A stretch of 64,000 bases of DNA, taken from NCBI GenBank assembly GCA_963575645.1, contig OY754464.1:6572001-6636000 (forward strand), read 5' to 3'. Position numbers and translations under genes: made by a program. The notes under the pieces were generated by a model. That model worked only from the letters and a program-made list of their open reading frames with translations. It was not told the DNA's origin and searched no databases. Of this stretch, positions 54,301 to 63,855 are shown piece after piece. Within the stretch, counting starts at the first letter, position 1; the number at the start of each line of letters is the position of its first letter. Source of the DNA: Xanthostigma xanthostigma. Taxonomy: Eukaryota; Arthropoda; Insecta; Raphidioptera; Raphidiidae.

Positions 54301-56381
54301 CCTTCTTTTTCGATTTTTTTAATTTACTTCGATCGTTTGATTTCTGTCTAACCCTCGATTTATCCCTACTAGACGATCTAAAATGCCTCGCTTTGTTTCT
54401 GTTGCGGGGCGATTTGGACTTGGATTTCCTATTAAACGGGCGACCGTGCGAACGTGATCTTCCTCTACTTAAAGTCCGCGACAATCTAAAACTAGCACTT
54501 CGTGACTTTGATCTGCGAGGTCGCCGTCCTCTTGATAAGGATCTGCGGTCTCGGGATCTGCCACGTCTGGTTCTCGACAAAGATCTTTTGTTTCTCGAGA
54601 GTGATCTGCGCTCTCTCGACACAGATCTCTTTCCGCGCGATAGTGAACGACGACGCCTTGAGAAAGATCTTCGACTCCTAGACAACGAGCGTCTAGCCCT
54701 CGACAACGATTTGCGTCTTCGCGACGTAGATCTTCTTCCGTGTGATAAAGATCTGTGACGCGTAAGCGACGGCGATCTTTCTCTCGATTCGTTTCGGCCA
54801 AACGCATCTGCGAAATTCTTTTTCGCTACCTTTGCACCGATTATATTGCGTACATCGTACCTTTCGAGTTCCTTGCGCTTCTCTTTTCGTTTTTCCTTTC
54901 GATTTTTGTTTTCCTTCCCGTCTTTACCTCTCCTTTCTTTCGATTTACTTCGATCTCTCTCTTTTTCTTTATCTCTATAATTACGTTCTTTAGTATTCTT
55001 ACTAACCTTTTTAAACGACGTATCTACTTTCTTTTTCTTTTCTTTACTTTTATCACCGGTATCTCGCTTCTTCTTGTCACTTACTTCTTTTTTCTTTTTA
55101 TTTTCATTCTCGATAGCTTCATTATCAATCAGTATAACATCGGTAACACTTTCCTCTTGTTTCTTTTGTTTTTTACCGCCTTCAACTATTTCACCTTCCT
55201 CGTATTCTTCCGGCCTTACCGATAGTTCTAATTCACTTTCCTTCGCATTAATTTCTAACGCCTCGCCATCTGATTTCATTTCATGGTTTTCGTCGAAGTC
55301 GTTCTTCTCCTCGTCCGATACCAATTCCGTATCCATTCCATCGATACCGGCGTCCTTACGACCATCGTGTTTATTTTCATCTTGACACGGCGTGTAACTT
55401 CTTTCTTCTTCACTGACAGCTTCGGTTAACTTTTCAATTTCAGCCATGACACTATTATTGGCCTCTGCCGGTTTGTCAGTCTCGGAATCGTCGAGTTTTT
55501 CATCGGTTTGTTCTTCGGACTTTTCCTTTCCTTCAGGCTTCTCACTGCTGCTCCATTCCTCCCAATCACTGTCATCGTACAGTTGCAAAATTCTGTGATG
55601 ATTCGGTTTAAATGCAACGACTACCTTTTTGTCAGTGGAGTGTGTGGTGGTGGACGTCGATGTTCCGGACGATTCCGTGGGAACCTTATCGGCATCGATC
55701 TCTGTGTCGTTCTGAGTCGTTGATATTTCTTCACTTTGATTTTCACTTCTGCAGCCAGACTCTTCCGGTATGCTTGTGGAATCGAGCGGAACAATTTCCT
55801 CGTTACTGTTCGTATATTCATTTTGTGATAAATCTTTTTCCATATTATTTGAATCGGGTTCATTCTGAACATTAACCGAATCAGCTTCTTGTTGTTCACT
55901 GTGCATATTTGCTTGATTTTCAGTTTCAAAATCTTTTGTACTGCTTTCGACTTCATCGTTTTGAATCGAATCAGGTTCAGGTGTTTGCTCTAAATTATTT
56001 GACTCGGCCTGCTCTAAATTGTTCGATTCTACTTGTTCTAAATTGTTCGATTCCACTTGTTCTGAATTATTCGGTTCCACTCGCTCTAAGTCGTTCGATT
56101 CAACTTGTTCCAAGTCATTCGACTGTGCCTGTTGAACTTCGTCAGACTGTGAATTGTCGGCACTGATTCCACTCGATTCAGCTTCGACCGGAAGCGACGG
56201 AACCGGTATGGCCATTTCTGTTTTCTTAGCGATGTCCATTGTCTCGGCCGAATAAATGGAAAAATTCGGACAATCTTCATCGCTATCATCATCTTCGTCG
56301 TGACCAGCCTGAATAGCAGAGCTGCATGTTGGGAATACGTTAGTGTTAACATTGCTCGAACTTGCAGTTTCGGGCTGAAGT
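45351..56381 (-). CDS. PHRF1: PHRF1/SCAF1-type SR protein, C-terminal 1514 residues (5' partial)
   Basis: Visible coding exons are 52213-56381 (4.2 kb), 48087-48187, 46576-46704 and 45351-45497, all with GT...AG introns and frame kept across each join. The big exon opens at an acceptor and reads in frame through CPNFSIYS before the first internal ATG at 56239, so that ATG is probably not the true start. Regions in order: an acidic Glu/Ser/Asn part with an octapeptide repeat (EQVESNNL type), a Lys-rich part, an RS domain of heptads like RRSLSRS at about 54470-54800, a second Lys-rich part, and a Pro/Ser/Thr-rich tail. The last three exons encode the conserved C-terminus shared by PHRF1 and SCAF1, including [16 protein letters not shown] and a helical end before AYVKRA. 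Family knowledge: these proteins bind the phosphorylated RNA polymerase II tail, and PHRF1 also has an N-terminal RING-PHD ubiquitin-ligase module. No RING/PHD exon was recognised up to 64000; it probably lies upstream. Confidence 0.9.
45548..46480. repeat. Repeat family R2 copy in the last PHRF1 intron, split by a hAT-like insert
   Basis: 45548-45683 and 46344-46480 match R2 at 31000 (ACCGATAGTGGTGACAG, TTTGTACTTCA, then CCAAATGACAACATATATTT). They are separated by the 660-bp element 45684-46343. The whole lies in the intron 45498-46575. Confidence 0.65.
45684..46343. mobile_element. hAT-like MITE rich in TATCGATA, 8-bp target duplication CTTCACAY
   Basis: 660 bp, ends TAGGGTTGTTGAAAAA and TCACTTCCGACATCCCTA, flanked by CTTCACAT (45676-45683) and CTTCACAC (46344-46351). 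Both subterminal regions are dense in ATCGAT; exact TATCGATA occurs at least four times. The site sits inside an R2 repeat in the last intron of the PHRF1-type gene. No transposase. Confidence 0.88.
46945..47335. mobile_element. 390-bp foldback with hammerhead-like cores, PHRF1 intron
   Basis: Near-perfect inverted arms of about 185 bp; outer ends read AATTGTCGACCAATTTTTTT and inverse. Each arm, read outward from the centre, contains CTGAAGAAGATC, a short stem-loop and CGAAACGTCATC. The core order CTGANGA, stem, GAAAC matches the hammerhead ribozyme layout. It lies between coding exons 46576-46704 and 48087-48187. Confidence 0.8.
49231..49735. mobile_element. pogo/Tigger-like MITE with TA target duplication, PHRF1 intron
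   Basis: 505 bp, ends CAGTAGAGACGCGATAATCC and GGATTAACGCGTCTCTACTG, flanked by TA (49229-49230, 49736-49737). CCGGATTA motifs recur near both ends, as is common in pogo-type elements. No transposase remains. It lies in the intron between exons 48087-48187 and 52213-56381. Confidence 0.88.
49771..49984. mobile_element. Hairpin MITE family M1, copy 3
   Basis: Left GCTCTGTTCCAAACTCTCCG, right inverse ending ATAGC. It is longer than the other two copies by about 68 bp in its loop, including GACTGGAACTGTCC. It begins 36 bp past the pogo-like element. Confidence 0.8.
50262..50690. repeat. Dispersed repeat shared with 1900-2190, split by a hairpin
   Basis: The sequence CCAATTGGGC..ACGGG, TTGACATTTGAT, CCACGTCAT, and AAAATATTTCCGAAACTATA follows the same order as at 1900-2190. 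Here a 170-bp hairpin element at about 50318-50487 interrupts it. Confidence 0.65.
50318..50487. mobile_element. Hairpin MITE nested in a dispersed repeat
   Basis: Arms of about 75 bp: GTTCGTTCCAAGCAGCCGTG at the left is inverted at the right, with inner GTACACAGTCTTGT and GCGCAAGACT. It resembles the M1 hairpins in its ACTGCGCAAGACTGT core but has different ends. The flanks match an uninterrupted copy near 1950. Confidence 0.8.
51326..51733. mobile_element. Inverted-repeat element family M4, copy 1, AAT target duplication
   Basis: Ends GGGCGTGTTTGGCCGAAGTA and inverse, with AAT on both sides (51323-51325, 51734-51736). Subterminal TAAGTACTTACTAAATTTAG palindromic motifs occur at both ends. 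Lies in the PHRF1 intron. Copy 2 is at 61475-61899. No transposase. Confidence 0.85.
54460..54800 (-). repeat. Tandem heptad RS repeat inside the PHRF1-type exon
   Basis: About a dozen back-to-back 21-bp units encode heptads of the form R-R-S-L-S-R-x. Third positions and the variable residue differ from unit to unit, so this is an old, selected protein repeat rather than a fresh DNA expansion. RS domains of this kind are phosphorylated by SR kinases and mediate contacts among splicing and transcription factors. Confidence 0.85.
55985..56125 (-). repeat. Octapeptide coding repeat (E-Q-V-E-S-N-N-L)
   Basis: Roughly six tandem 24-bp units encode variants of EQVESNNL near the start of the large exon of the PHRF1-type gene. 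Units differ by only a few bases (Gln/Arg, Val/Ala, Asn/Asp changes), which is more uniform than the downstream RS heptads and suggests more recent expansion. It is a candidate length polymorphism. Confidence 0.75.
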
Positions 56382-56921
56382 CTGCAAAATTAAAAACAAC
56401 ATTATAATTATTTATTTTCGCCGAAATCAACAATAAATTGTTGTTTCAGCACTAAAAATAGAATTTCTATTTTAAAATATCTGACTTGAAGTTTGGGCTA
56501 TGTGCAAGTGGGTGGAGCTAAGCTGTTTCCGAATGTCACGCTCGCGGTGGCGAAATAAGAAAGCTTGTGCATAGTTCGTTACTATGGTTTGTCACGTGTC
56601 ACGACTATGTTTGCTGGATTGCCAACCTGATTCACGTCCTTATCGTTATTAGAGGTTTCGATAAAAATATGAACAGTCCGCCAGCTGACGTCATTCCTGT
56701 GTTTACGCTGATTGGTCAGTTGCAACGAGGCAGCCTAGATCTAATTCTGCACTTATTTATGTTGGGTTGCAGAAAGAATTGTCAAAAAATTTGATTTGAC
56801 AATGACTTTAGATTGTGATTATATAATTACGGTTTCCATACATCAGGAGCAGTCTAATGTCGTATTCAAACTTCCTGCCATCTAGATTCTAGAACATTCT
56901 ATTGTACTCACACAAAAACAA
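56382..56921. other. Upstream intron side of the PHRF1-type gene
   Basis: 56382-56384 is the AG acceptor (minus strand) of the large exon. The rest appears intronic. A short dispersed-repeat piece with CAACGAGGCAGCC and TGACGTCATTCC lies around 56680-56745. No RING or PHD exon is visible. Confidence 0.45.
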
Positions 56922-58056
56922 ATAGACGGAGAGCTGGCTACGGAGAAAATGGGTGACTCGGTGCAGAGCTGAAAATTTGCAGAATAATAGGAGATAGTAT
57001 AAGTAAGTAGGGAAAAAATTGCCAGAAGGCTAGGCGGAAGATAAAGAGCCGCCAGAAGGCGCCAATGTTGCGAAAAATCAGTGCACTTCTGGCAAATTCT
57101 ATACTTATTCTGTAATTAAAAACTAGATTATATATTTCTATATATTATACATTATATAGTTATAAGGGCAATTCAAACATGATATAATAATTACATTCGA
57201 CAAATATTCAAAATTATTAGTGACATGATAGAAATAAAATTAAATAAATTAATGAAAATATATGACGATTAATTTTATTTCTATCAAAATGTCATTAATA
57301 ATTTTGAATATTTGTCGAATGTAATTATTATATCATGTTTGAATTGCCCTTATAACTATACAGGGTGAGTTTTAAGTTGATGCTTTTTTTTACAGCGTGT
57401 AAAAATCAAATAGACGAGCAAATATTTCTAATAGTTTTTTTATCAAAACTCAAAAATAAGAGAGAAACAGCCTTTCGAAGTTTAAATAAATTTTATTAAA
57501 TTTTCTTAAATTTTGAGGTCGATCCTGGGGTTATATTATGTCACTATGGAAATATGTTATTATTACCAAGTATTCACAGAAATAATTGAGGCACACACAA
57601 TTCTCTCAAAAACAGAACAATACACATACTTGATAATAACAACTTATTTCCATAGTGACATAATATAACCCCAGGACCGACCTCAAAATTAAAGAAAATT
57701 TATTTAAACTTCGAAAGGCTGTTTCTCTCTTATTTTTGAATTTTGATAAAAAAACTATTTGAAATATTTGCTCGTCTATTTGATTTTTACACGCTGTAAA
57801 AAAAAGCATCAACTTAAAACTCACCTGTATAATGTATAATATATATAATATATAATCTAGTTTTGAATTACAGAATAAGTATGGATTGCCAGAAGTGCAC
57901 TGATTTTTCGCAACATTAGCGCCTTCTGGCGGCTCTTTATCTTCCGCCTAGCCTTCTGGCAATTTTTTCCCTACTTACTTATACTATCTCCTATTATTCT
58001 GCAAATTTTCAGCTCTGCACCGAGTCACCCATTTTCTCCGTAGCCAGCTCTTAGCC
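56922..58056. mobile_element. Long-inverted-repeat element family M3, copy 2 (carries a nested element)
   Basis: Inverted relative to copy 1 at 35966-36670 and closely similar through both arms. It is longer because a 467-bp element (57361-57827) sits in its right arm. Ends contain ATAGACGGAGAGCTGG and CCAGCTCTTAGCC, matching the opposite ends of copy 1. Confidence 0.9.
57361..57827. mobile_element. TA-target MITE nested in M3 copy 2
   Basis: Ends CAGGGTGAGTTTTAAGTTGA and inverse ending CTCACCTG; inverted arms of about 200 bp with GGGGTTATATTATGTCAC in the inner part. The empty M3 copy reads AACTATATAATG across this site, so the target duplication is TA. This is the Tc1/mariner pattern. No transposase. 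Confidence 0.9.
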
Positions 58057-58642
58057 AAAAGGATTGTTCTACATAGAAAAAGATCGCTTTTCAAGCTAAA
58101 TTTTGATTAAAATGCGCAGTAAAACGTTGTTTCGTAGTGGAAATTACAAAAAAAGAACGATTGTATAATCAGTTTAAGAAAATTATCGATTCAATTGATC
58201 ATTTATTTTTCGAGCAGGATCGATTCAAAACTTTACAATACTTTTCATATGGAGAAATATGTATGTTCTTAATCTAAGGTCATTGTCAAATCAGATTTTC
58301 TGACAATGCTTTGTGCAACCGAACATCAGAGAGTGAGATATCGGAGTGCAAGTCAGTCAGTCGTTATATCTGATGCTCGATGTCGTAATCTATACTGATA
58401 TAATATAAAGCTAAAGAGTTTGTTACACATAATATGGTATGGTTGTCCGGTGTCTGTACATATAGTAACGGATTACAAAATCCACATACTGTGAGAGTTG
58501 TTTTTTTAATGAATTATACAGACGTTAGCTCAATTAATTCAAATATATAAAATCGTAACTTAGTCTTTTTTAAAGATTCCTAGAGCAAATTTCCAGTTTT
58601 CGTCACTTTTTTCTGTTTATATTTTTTTGTACCTGTCTTCTA
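58057..58642. other. Intergenic or intronic DNA
   Basis: AT-rich with no gene recognised. A piece at 58395-58460 (ATACTGATATAATATAAAGC then GAGTTTGTTACAC) resembles a degraded Helitron 5' end. Confidence 0.4.
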
Positions 58643-58983
58643 TCTATACTAATATATAAAGCTGAAGAGTTTGTTTGTTTGGTTGAACGCGCTAATCTCA
58701 GGAACTACTGATTCGAATTAAAAAAAAAAATTGTTGGATAGTCAATTTATCGAGGAAGGCTATAGGCTATATAATATCACGCTACGACCAATAGGAGCGG
58801 AGAATCACTGAAAAATGTAACTCAAAATTTGTCCGTCCGACAAAAACTTTTGAACGCTACCTCCGATCATTATGAAATTTGGACACAACATTCATCTCGG
58901 TAAACTAAGACGAACGCGAGTACTCATGTACCCCCCCGCCGTTCGTTCTTTTGCACCCGGGTGAAACCGGGCGGGACCGCTAG
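58643..58983 (+). mobile_element. Complete small non-autonomous Helitron
   Basis: 341 bp from TCTATACTAATATATAAAGC to GGGCGGGACCGCTAG, inserted between A and T as Helitrons do. A short palindrome CACCCGGGTG lies about 20 bp before the CTAG end, the usual 3' hairpin position. No terminal inverted repeats and no target duplication, as expected. No ORF. Confidence 0.85.
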
Positions 58984-59011
58984 TTAACAATATATTTTGT
59001 TCATAACTACA

Positions 59012-59153
59012 GAAATTAGACAGGACCTCTACATTTGGTCATTACAGTCGACATGTTATACCTGATGTTATGATCGATTTATACTATACCTAATTTTATT
59101 AAATTGACGCTAACCTCAAAATATTATTTTTCTCTTTCAGTGGCATTTTTTAA
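59012..59153 (+). repeat. Direct repeat D1, left copy
   Basis: About 142 bp (GAAATTAGACAGGACC ... TCTCTTTCAGTGGCATTTTT) that recurs in the same orientation at 63856-64000 with a few substitutions. The right copy directly follows a Helitron helicase remnant. It ends in a pyrimidine tract and CAG that looks like a splice acceptor, but no coding sequence follows. Confidence 0.85.
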
Positions 59154-59169
59154 AGGAAGTTCAATTTTT

Positions 59170-59753
59170 TGAAGTAAAACTTCTTTAGGCACGCTTGACT
59201 TGGAGAGTAAGCTGGTGAAAGCTTATGGAAAGTGCGTGATCGGGCGAGGCGGACGGTAGTTGAGAGGGCGATATAAGTTAGTGAAGATAGAAAGAGAGAG
59301 AGTTACGTTTCGTATTATACTGTAGGGGCAAGATAGAGAGGTGCGCGCGCACATTTTCTTTCTCCCTTCCTCAACAAATACTTCACTGGCTAGTGGCGCC
59401 ATGAGGTGGCCGAAAATATAAGCAGTACTAACAATAGAATGACACATACTTGGCGTCATCAGGTGGCTGAAAATATAAGCAGTACTCTTTACTTGCCAGT
59501 GGCGCTATCGGGTGACTAAAATCCAACGAGAGCTAAGTAATTGCAATGTATTACTTTTGTTTTCAAAGACAAAGAAAAATAGGCATATGTTGGGGGGGCG
59601 ATCCAGATCCTAGTTACAGGGCCCACAATCGAATGTGGGGGCCATGAAAATGAGACCATGCTGTCATATTTAATGTTTAATCTTAGTAGATCGCGCAAAG
59701 ACGTCACAAGATTTTCGTAACACAAATTCACTAAACGCGCCTAAAGAAGTTTC
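59170..59753. mobile_element. Inverted-repeat element (GAAGTAAAACTTCTTTAGGC ends)
   Basis: Left TGAAGTAAAACTTCTTTAGG and right CCTAAAGAAGTTTCACTTCA are inverted with one mismatch. The ends resemble family M2 (GAAGTGAAAACTTCTTTAG). Inside, a block containing GCGCCATGAGGTGGC and AAATATAAGCAGTACT is repeated near 59395-59520. No transposase. Confidence 0.75.
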
Positions 59754-59759
59754 ACTTCA

Positions 59760-61280
59760 AAAACGATGATTAAAATGTGAACAGCTTACAAACGGGGACG
59801 GATAAAAATCCAAGTCCAAAACTATATTACGTTATTATTGGGATTTTACCTGGAGGTGGAGTCCATTTCAAAATATCTAATATGGCCCCCCAATGTTTTA
59901 TTTAAAATGTATATTTCCGAGAAAGGCATTTGTCGCTGGGGTGATACTAATCCTCCAAAACGTAATTATATAAAAGGGAAAAAATCGCGAGTACTGGTCA
60001 CGTCGCAAAATCTGGCAGAATCATTGATGCGAGCTGTGGTGATAAGGTTAAGTTTGTTGCTTTCTGAACGCAAACGTCAAATTTGAAAGAGAAATCGCAT
60101 AAGATCGACGATGGATAATCAGCTGACAGCTGTCATTTTTCAATTTAACACAATTAGGTACTGTACAACACATAACGTGATTCTTTCTCGATTTTTCAAT
60201 GACGTGCAACTTTCATAATTGTAAACAATATTTACAAAAACACGTTGCGTGCAATGCTTCACTGTATAAAACGCTCCACACAGGATAGTTCACTGAAATG
60301 CTGAGTAGATAGCGTATGGTCGAAGCAAAATCCCAATATACTAGTTATATTATAATTCTACTAATCGACACTTCATGGAGCTATACAAAGAACTTTGGAG
60401 GGTTTTGCTTTAAATCCGCAATTATTATCGATTATTATTATAAACTAACATAAAAAATACAAACGGTACTAAAAATTACTTTTTTTTAAATTGTTAAATA
60501 CATCTCATAGACATTTTCTCAACAGTGACGCTTGGCTTTTTTACTAAACTTTAAATTCTTATCATGATAAATTCTTAAAACCGAAGCAAAGAGCAGATCG
60601 ACGCATCTGTTTATAATATCGAGATGGGTTGTTACTTTTTTTTTTTTTGGTCGCTAAAAAGCAAGCATATTTTCAGCCGCCCTTTCTACGAGATTCGCAG
60701 CGATTTTTTAACTGCTCAACTTTTTTAATAAGACCATTTGTTTAACTTTTTCAGTAGAAATTGGTGTTAGGCATTTTTTTTTCTCAAAAAAACAAACAAT
60801 ATAATACGTCCCTGAAATTGTGCAGCTTCAGTTATGTGCTTATTTTGCTGGTGGCCAAAGTCGGCTCTTAAGGCGAATCTTAGACTATAGAGAGGATAGA
60901 CAATATACAAAACAATAGAACTCCTGTATTTTCAACTTCTTCTTCATCCTCACTTCGTGGCAGTTATAAACAAATTAGAAAAAGATTGAGGTTAAACGTT
61001 GTCTAATGTATTTTTCTATTGCGTAGGAGAAGACACTTTTCGTGACAAGTAGAGACTGAAAACTTTAAAATACGCGAGTAAAATCAATTGAAAATAGACA
61101 GCGTTGAAAACACATGGCCGTTGATTGCAAACGCTTGACAACTAAGGCGTTGACTAGACATTTCGTCTTACCTTTAGATGGATATGTTTAGTACGAGCGA
61201 ACCCAACTTTCAGGTCTACTTATTACGGGCGTTTTTTACAAATGGTTATTGTTGAATAATATGTAATGCGTTCACCGAAA
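59760..61280. other. Intergenic or intronic DNA, no gene recognised
   Basis: An 82-codon ORF at 59838-60086 has no family signature. No RNA gene or intact element is seen. Confidence 0.4.
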
Positions 61281-61474
61281 GTAGCAACAGTGAATAATTC
61301 ATGCATCTTACTGGTTACAAAAAAGTTTTTTTTTATTACTCATGCGGGAAAAGTGCTGTTACGGTTGAAAAGTAGCTATTTTCATTTGCGTGCGGAAACT
61401 TTATTTGTCGCACTGAAATTATTGTTTGCCGCACGCAAATTCAGAGAAAAAAACAAAATAATAACGGCGTTAAT

Positions 61475-61899
61475 GGGCGTGTTTGACCGAAGTAAGTACT
61501 TACTAAACTTAGTAAGCCAGTTAGCATAAAAAAATTAAAATCTTACAAGCTGACTATAGCGCTTTTCGGCCAGGACAGACTTACTGGCTTGACATAACTC
61601 AAAACACTGGTTTACGTTATATCCCGTACATAACCTCATAGACTGAATATAATTGACAGTACTAAATTTATCAATATAATTTAATTCATGTAAATAGTTG
61701 CAAATGGATAAATGACAAGTCTGTTGCTGTCTGTTTTGTTTACAATTTTACATTAACAATAAGCAAAATGGCGTCTTATTATATTAAGCCATGCTTACTG
61801 CGTTAGCACTTATTTTGTGTTCCGGCCGATTATTTTGTAAGTATAGTGAGTGACTTACTAAATTTAGTAAGTATGTACTTACTTCGGCCAAACATGCCC
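61475..61899. mobile_element. Inverted-repeat element family M4, copy 2 (inside R1)
   Basis: Ends GGGCGTGTTTGACCGAAGTA and inverse. It is in opposite orientation to the copy at 51326 and diverged by scattered substitutions. R1 copy A at 3535-3951 lacks it and gives the empty site near 3780-3790. Confidence 0.85.
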
Positions 61900-62224
61900 A
61901 TAGTCAATGAAACAAACTGCCATTTGAAGCAGATTTGAGGTTAAAATTTTCGATTATGGACTTTTATTCTTAACAATTTTAACTGAATTTTCAATTTTTT
62001 AATGATTTAATTTTAATTTTTATTAGGTACTTCTAATTTCTTTTTTTAATTCGTAATAAAATTTTAAATTCAATTTAATTTAATTCGTAATAAAAAATAG
62101 TATGTGCAACTCGTGCGGCATTGTCGCACTAGTTGCACAATATACTATTGTTCAACTCGAGACTTAGTATCGAAAACTGCTGAGATATATTTTTTTGTAC
62201 TTCAAACTCAACCGGAAGTGTATA

Positions 62225-62875
62225 CAGTAAACCCTCGTTAACACGAACACGGTTAACACGAATTTCGGTTTAACGCGAACAAAAATTTGCTCTCGACAAT
62301 GGTCACATAAGCTTTAATGTAATTATGTTCGGTTAACACGAACCCTCGTTAATACGAACTTCGAACAACTTTTTCGTCCCTTCACGGTTAATTATCGGAT
62401 AATACGAACTACAAAAATTCTCAAATCATATATTTTGATCATTTTGGTCAATGAATATACAATACAACTAAAAGAAAAGATTCGCTTAAGGGATTACAAA
62501 AGTAATTAACTCATATTCTAAAAATAGACAAAGGACTGAGAGATTAAAAATTCACTCGAAATCTTATAAATAGAAACATACCTCTAAATTTTGAATGTGC
62601 ACAGAAACTCCGACCAACTTATCGTCAAAACAATATTGAAATGTATTTTGTAAACAAATAAAAACAAACTTTCAAACTCAGATAATATTTAAGAACAATT
62701 AATGTTATTAGATATAATTTATAATAAATAATTATTCAATGTTTACTTAAAATAAATCATGATTTGACACTTAAAAAATGACTGTATTTTATGCCATACT
62801 CGGTTTACACGAACTCCCACATAACACGAACATTTTGCCTGATTTTTACGAGTTCGTGTTAACGAGGTTTTACTG
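62225..62875. mobile_element. pogo/Tigger-like MITE with TA target duplication
   Basis: 651 bp, ends CAGTAAACCCTCGTTAACAC and GTGTTAACGAGGTTTTACTG, flanked by TA (62223-62224, 62876-62877). TTAACACGAAC motifs recur several times at the left end and again at the right. No transposase ORF remains. Confidence 0.88.
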
Positions 62876-63189
62876 TATTTCTTTTTTACTTTTTCGAAAT
62901 GTTCATTTTTTTCTCTTATACTTCACAATATAAGCGGCACTGTTTTACTGCTTTGTCGCTCCATTAAGCAGATCATACTAAAATAATGACAGTCGCTATT
63001 TACTATTTCAAAACCCTAATATAGAGATACTCTTCGTGTTTAGATATTTTTTTTTTTTGTAAGCACTTGTATCTGATTCTATTGTAATTACTATTAATAA
63101 CATTTTTACTGCACGAGGAATCATTTACAATCTTTTACTAAGTTTCATTTTTTGTGTTCCGTACATAATGTAAGACCAATAACATAATA

Positions 63190-63453
63190 CTATAAATGCG
63201 AATGTTTGTCTGTTACGCTTACACGGCCAAACCGCTGGGCCGATTGTGACGAAATTTAATACGAATATAGTTGGAAGCTTAGGGAAGAACATAGGCTACT
63301 TTCTTTTTCACAATTAAACCCCTGTGGGGATGAAATGAGGGTTGCAATATTGTATGAAGTTACGCTTTGAAGGCGAAGGACTTAAAACACTTTTTTTTCA
63401 AAAATTAACTCCGGGGGTTAAATGCCTACCCATAAATTAAGTTAAAAGTGGGT
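63190..63453 (+). mobile_element. Helitron-type or retroelement leader region
   Basis: TATAAATGCGAATGTTTGTC, TGTTACGCTTACACGG and AAACCGCTGGGCCGATT form a pattern common at the ends of insect Helitron-like or derived elements. It precedes the helicase fragment but a proper TC start could not be fixed. Confidence 0.45.
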
Positions 63454-63850
63454 GTTCTGGTACTTGTAATGCGAAATCTTGATGCGCCCAAATTGTGCAA
63501 TGGTTTCTCATCTAGGTCAAAATATTGTTAGGGCTATTATAATTAGTGGTAAATCTAATGGGGACAGTATTTTAATACCACAAATACCAATTATACCAAC
63601 GGATTTGTCTTTTCAATTTAAAAAATTACAATTTCCATTAAAAACTGCTTTCGGAATAATTATAAACAAAGCCCGGGGGAAAACACTTAAAGTGGCTGGT
63701 ATTCATTTAGAAAAACCATTTTTTTCGCACGGCCAACTGTATGTGGCTTTCTCACGCGTTTTGAATCCACAAAATCTTTGTTTTTGCAAAAGACGGCAAA
63801 AAAAAAACATTGTTTATAGGGCCATCTTAGAGTCTTGTTTGAATTTATGA
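63454..63850 (+). pseudogene. Helitron Pif1-like helicase C-terminal fragment, frameshifted
   Basis: One frame (63454-63510) reads RNLDAPKLCNG and hits a stop soon after. The next frame continues with LIPQIPIIP, FPLKTAFGIIINKARGKTL and HGQLYVAFSRV, and ends at 63850. These are the C-terminal Pif1/RecD2-type helicase motifs of Helitron Rep-Hel proteins (the SF1 motif with QLYVAxSRV). The Rep domain and the front of the helicase are missing. The frame change near 63500 marks it as broken. The D1 repeat follows from 63856. Confidence 0.85.
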
Positions 63851-63855
63851 CTTTT

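Larger units (their letters stand above)
61283..62900. repeat. Nested repeat mosaic: R2 interrupted by R1, M4 and a pogo-like element
   Basis: R2 sequence starts near 61283 (AGTGAATAATTCATG), resumes at about 62152 (TTGTTCAACTCGAGACTTAG) and again after 62877. R1 copy B fills about 61335-62152, and M4 copy 2 lies inside R1 at 61475-61899. A pogo-like element lies at 62225-62875. Uninterrupted R2 and R1 copies elsewhere in the window define the junctions. Confidence 0.75.

Noticed and set aside
54225..54758. 177-codon ORF on the plus strand, and others at 53637-55385, inside the PHRF1-type exon
   Set aside because: They are antisense shadows of the RS and Lys-rich coding repeats; the translations are low-complexity Leu/Asp/Phe mirrors of the real frame.
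58643..58983. Possible promoter or small RNA gene because of its GC-rich 3' hairpin
   Set aside because: The TC start, CTAG end, A/T insertion point and hairpin fit a Helitron better.
59012..59153. A host exon following the CTTTCAG acceptor-like site in D1
   Set aside because: No open frame with domain features follows in either copy. It stays a repeat until more context is available.
59838..60086. 82-codon ORF as a small gene
   Set aside because: No homologous motif, no splice context and no conserved start; judged chance.
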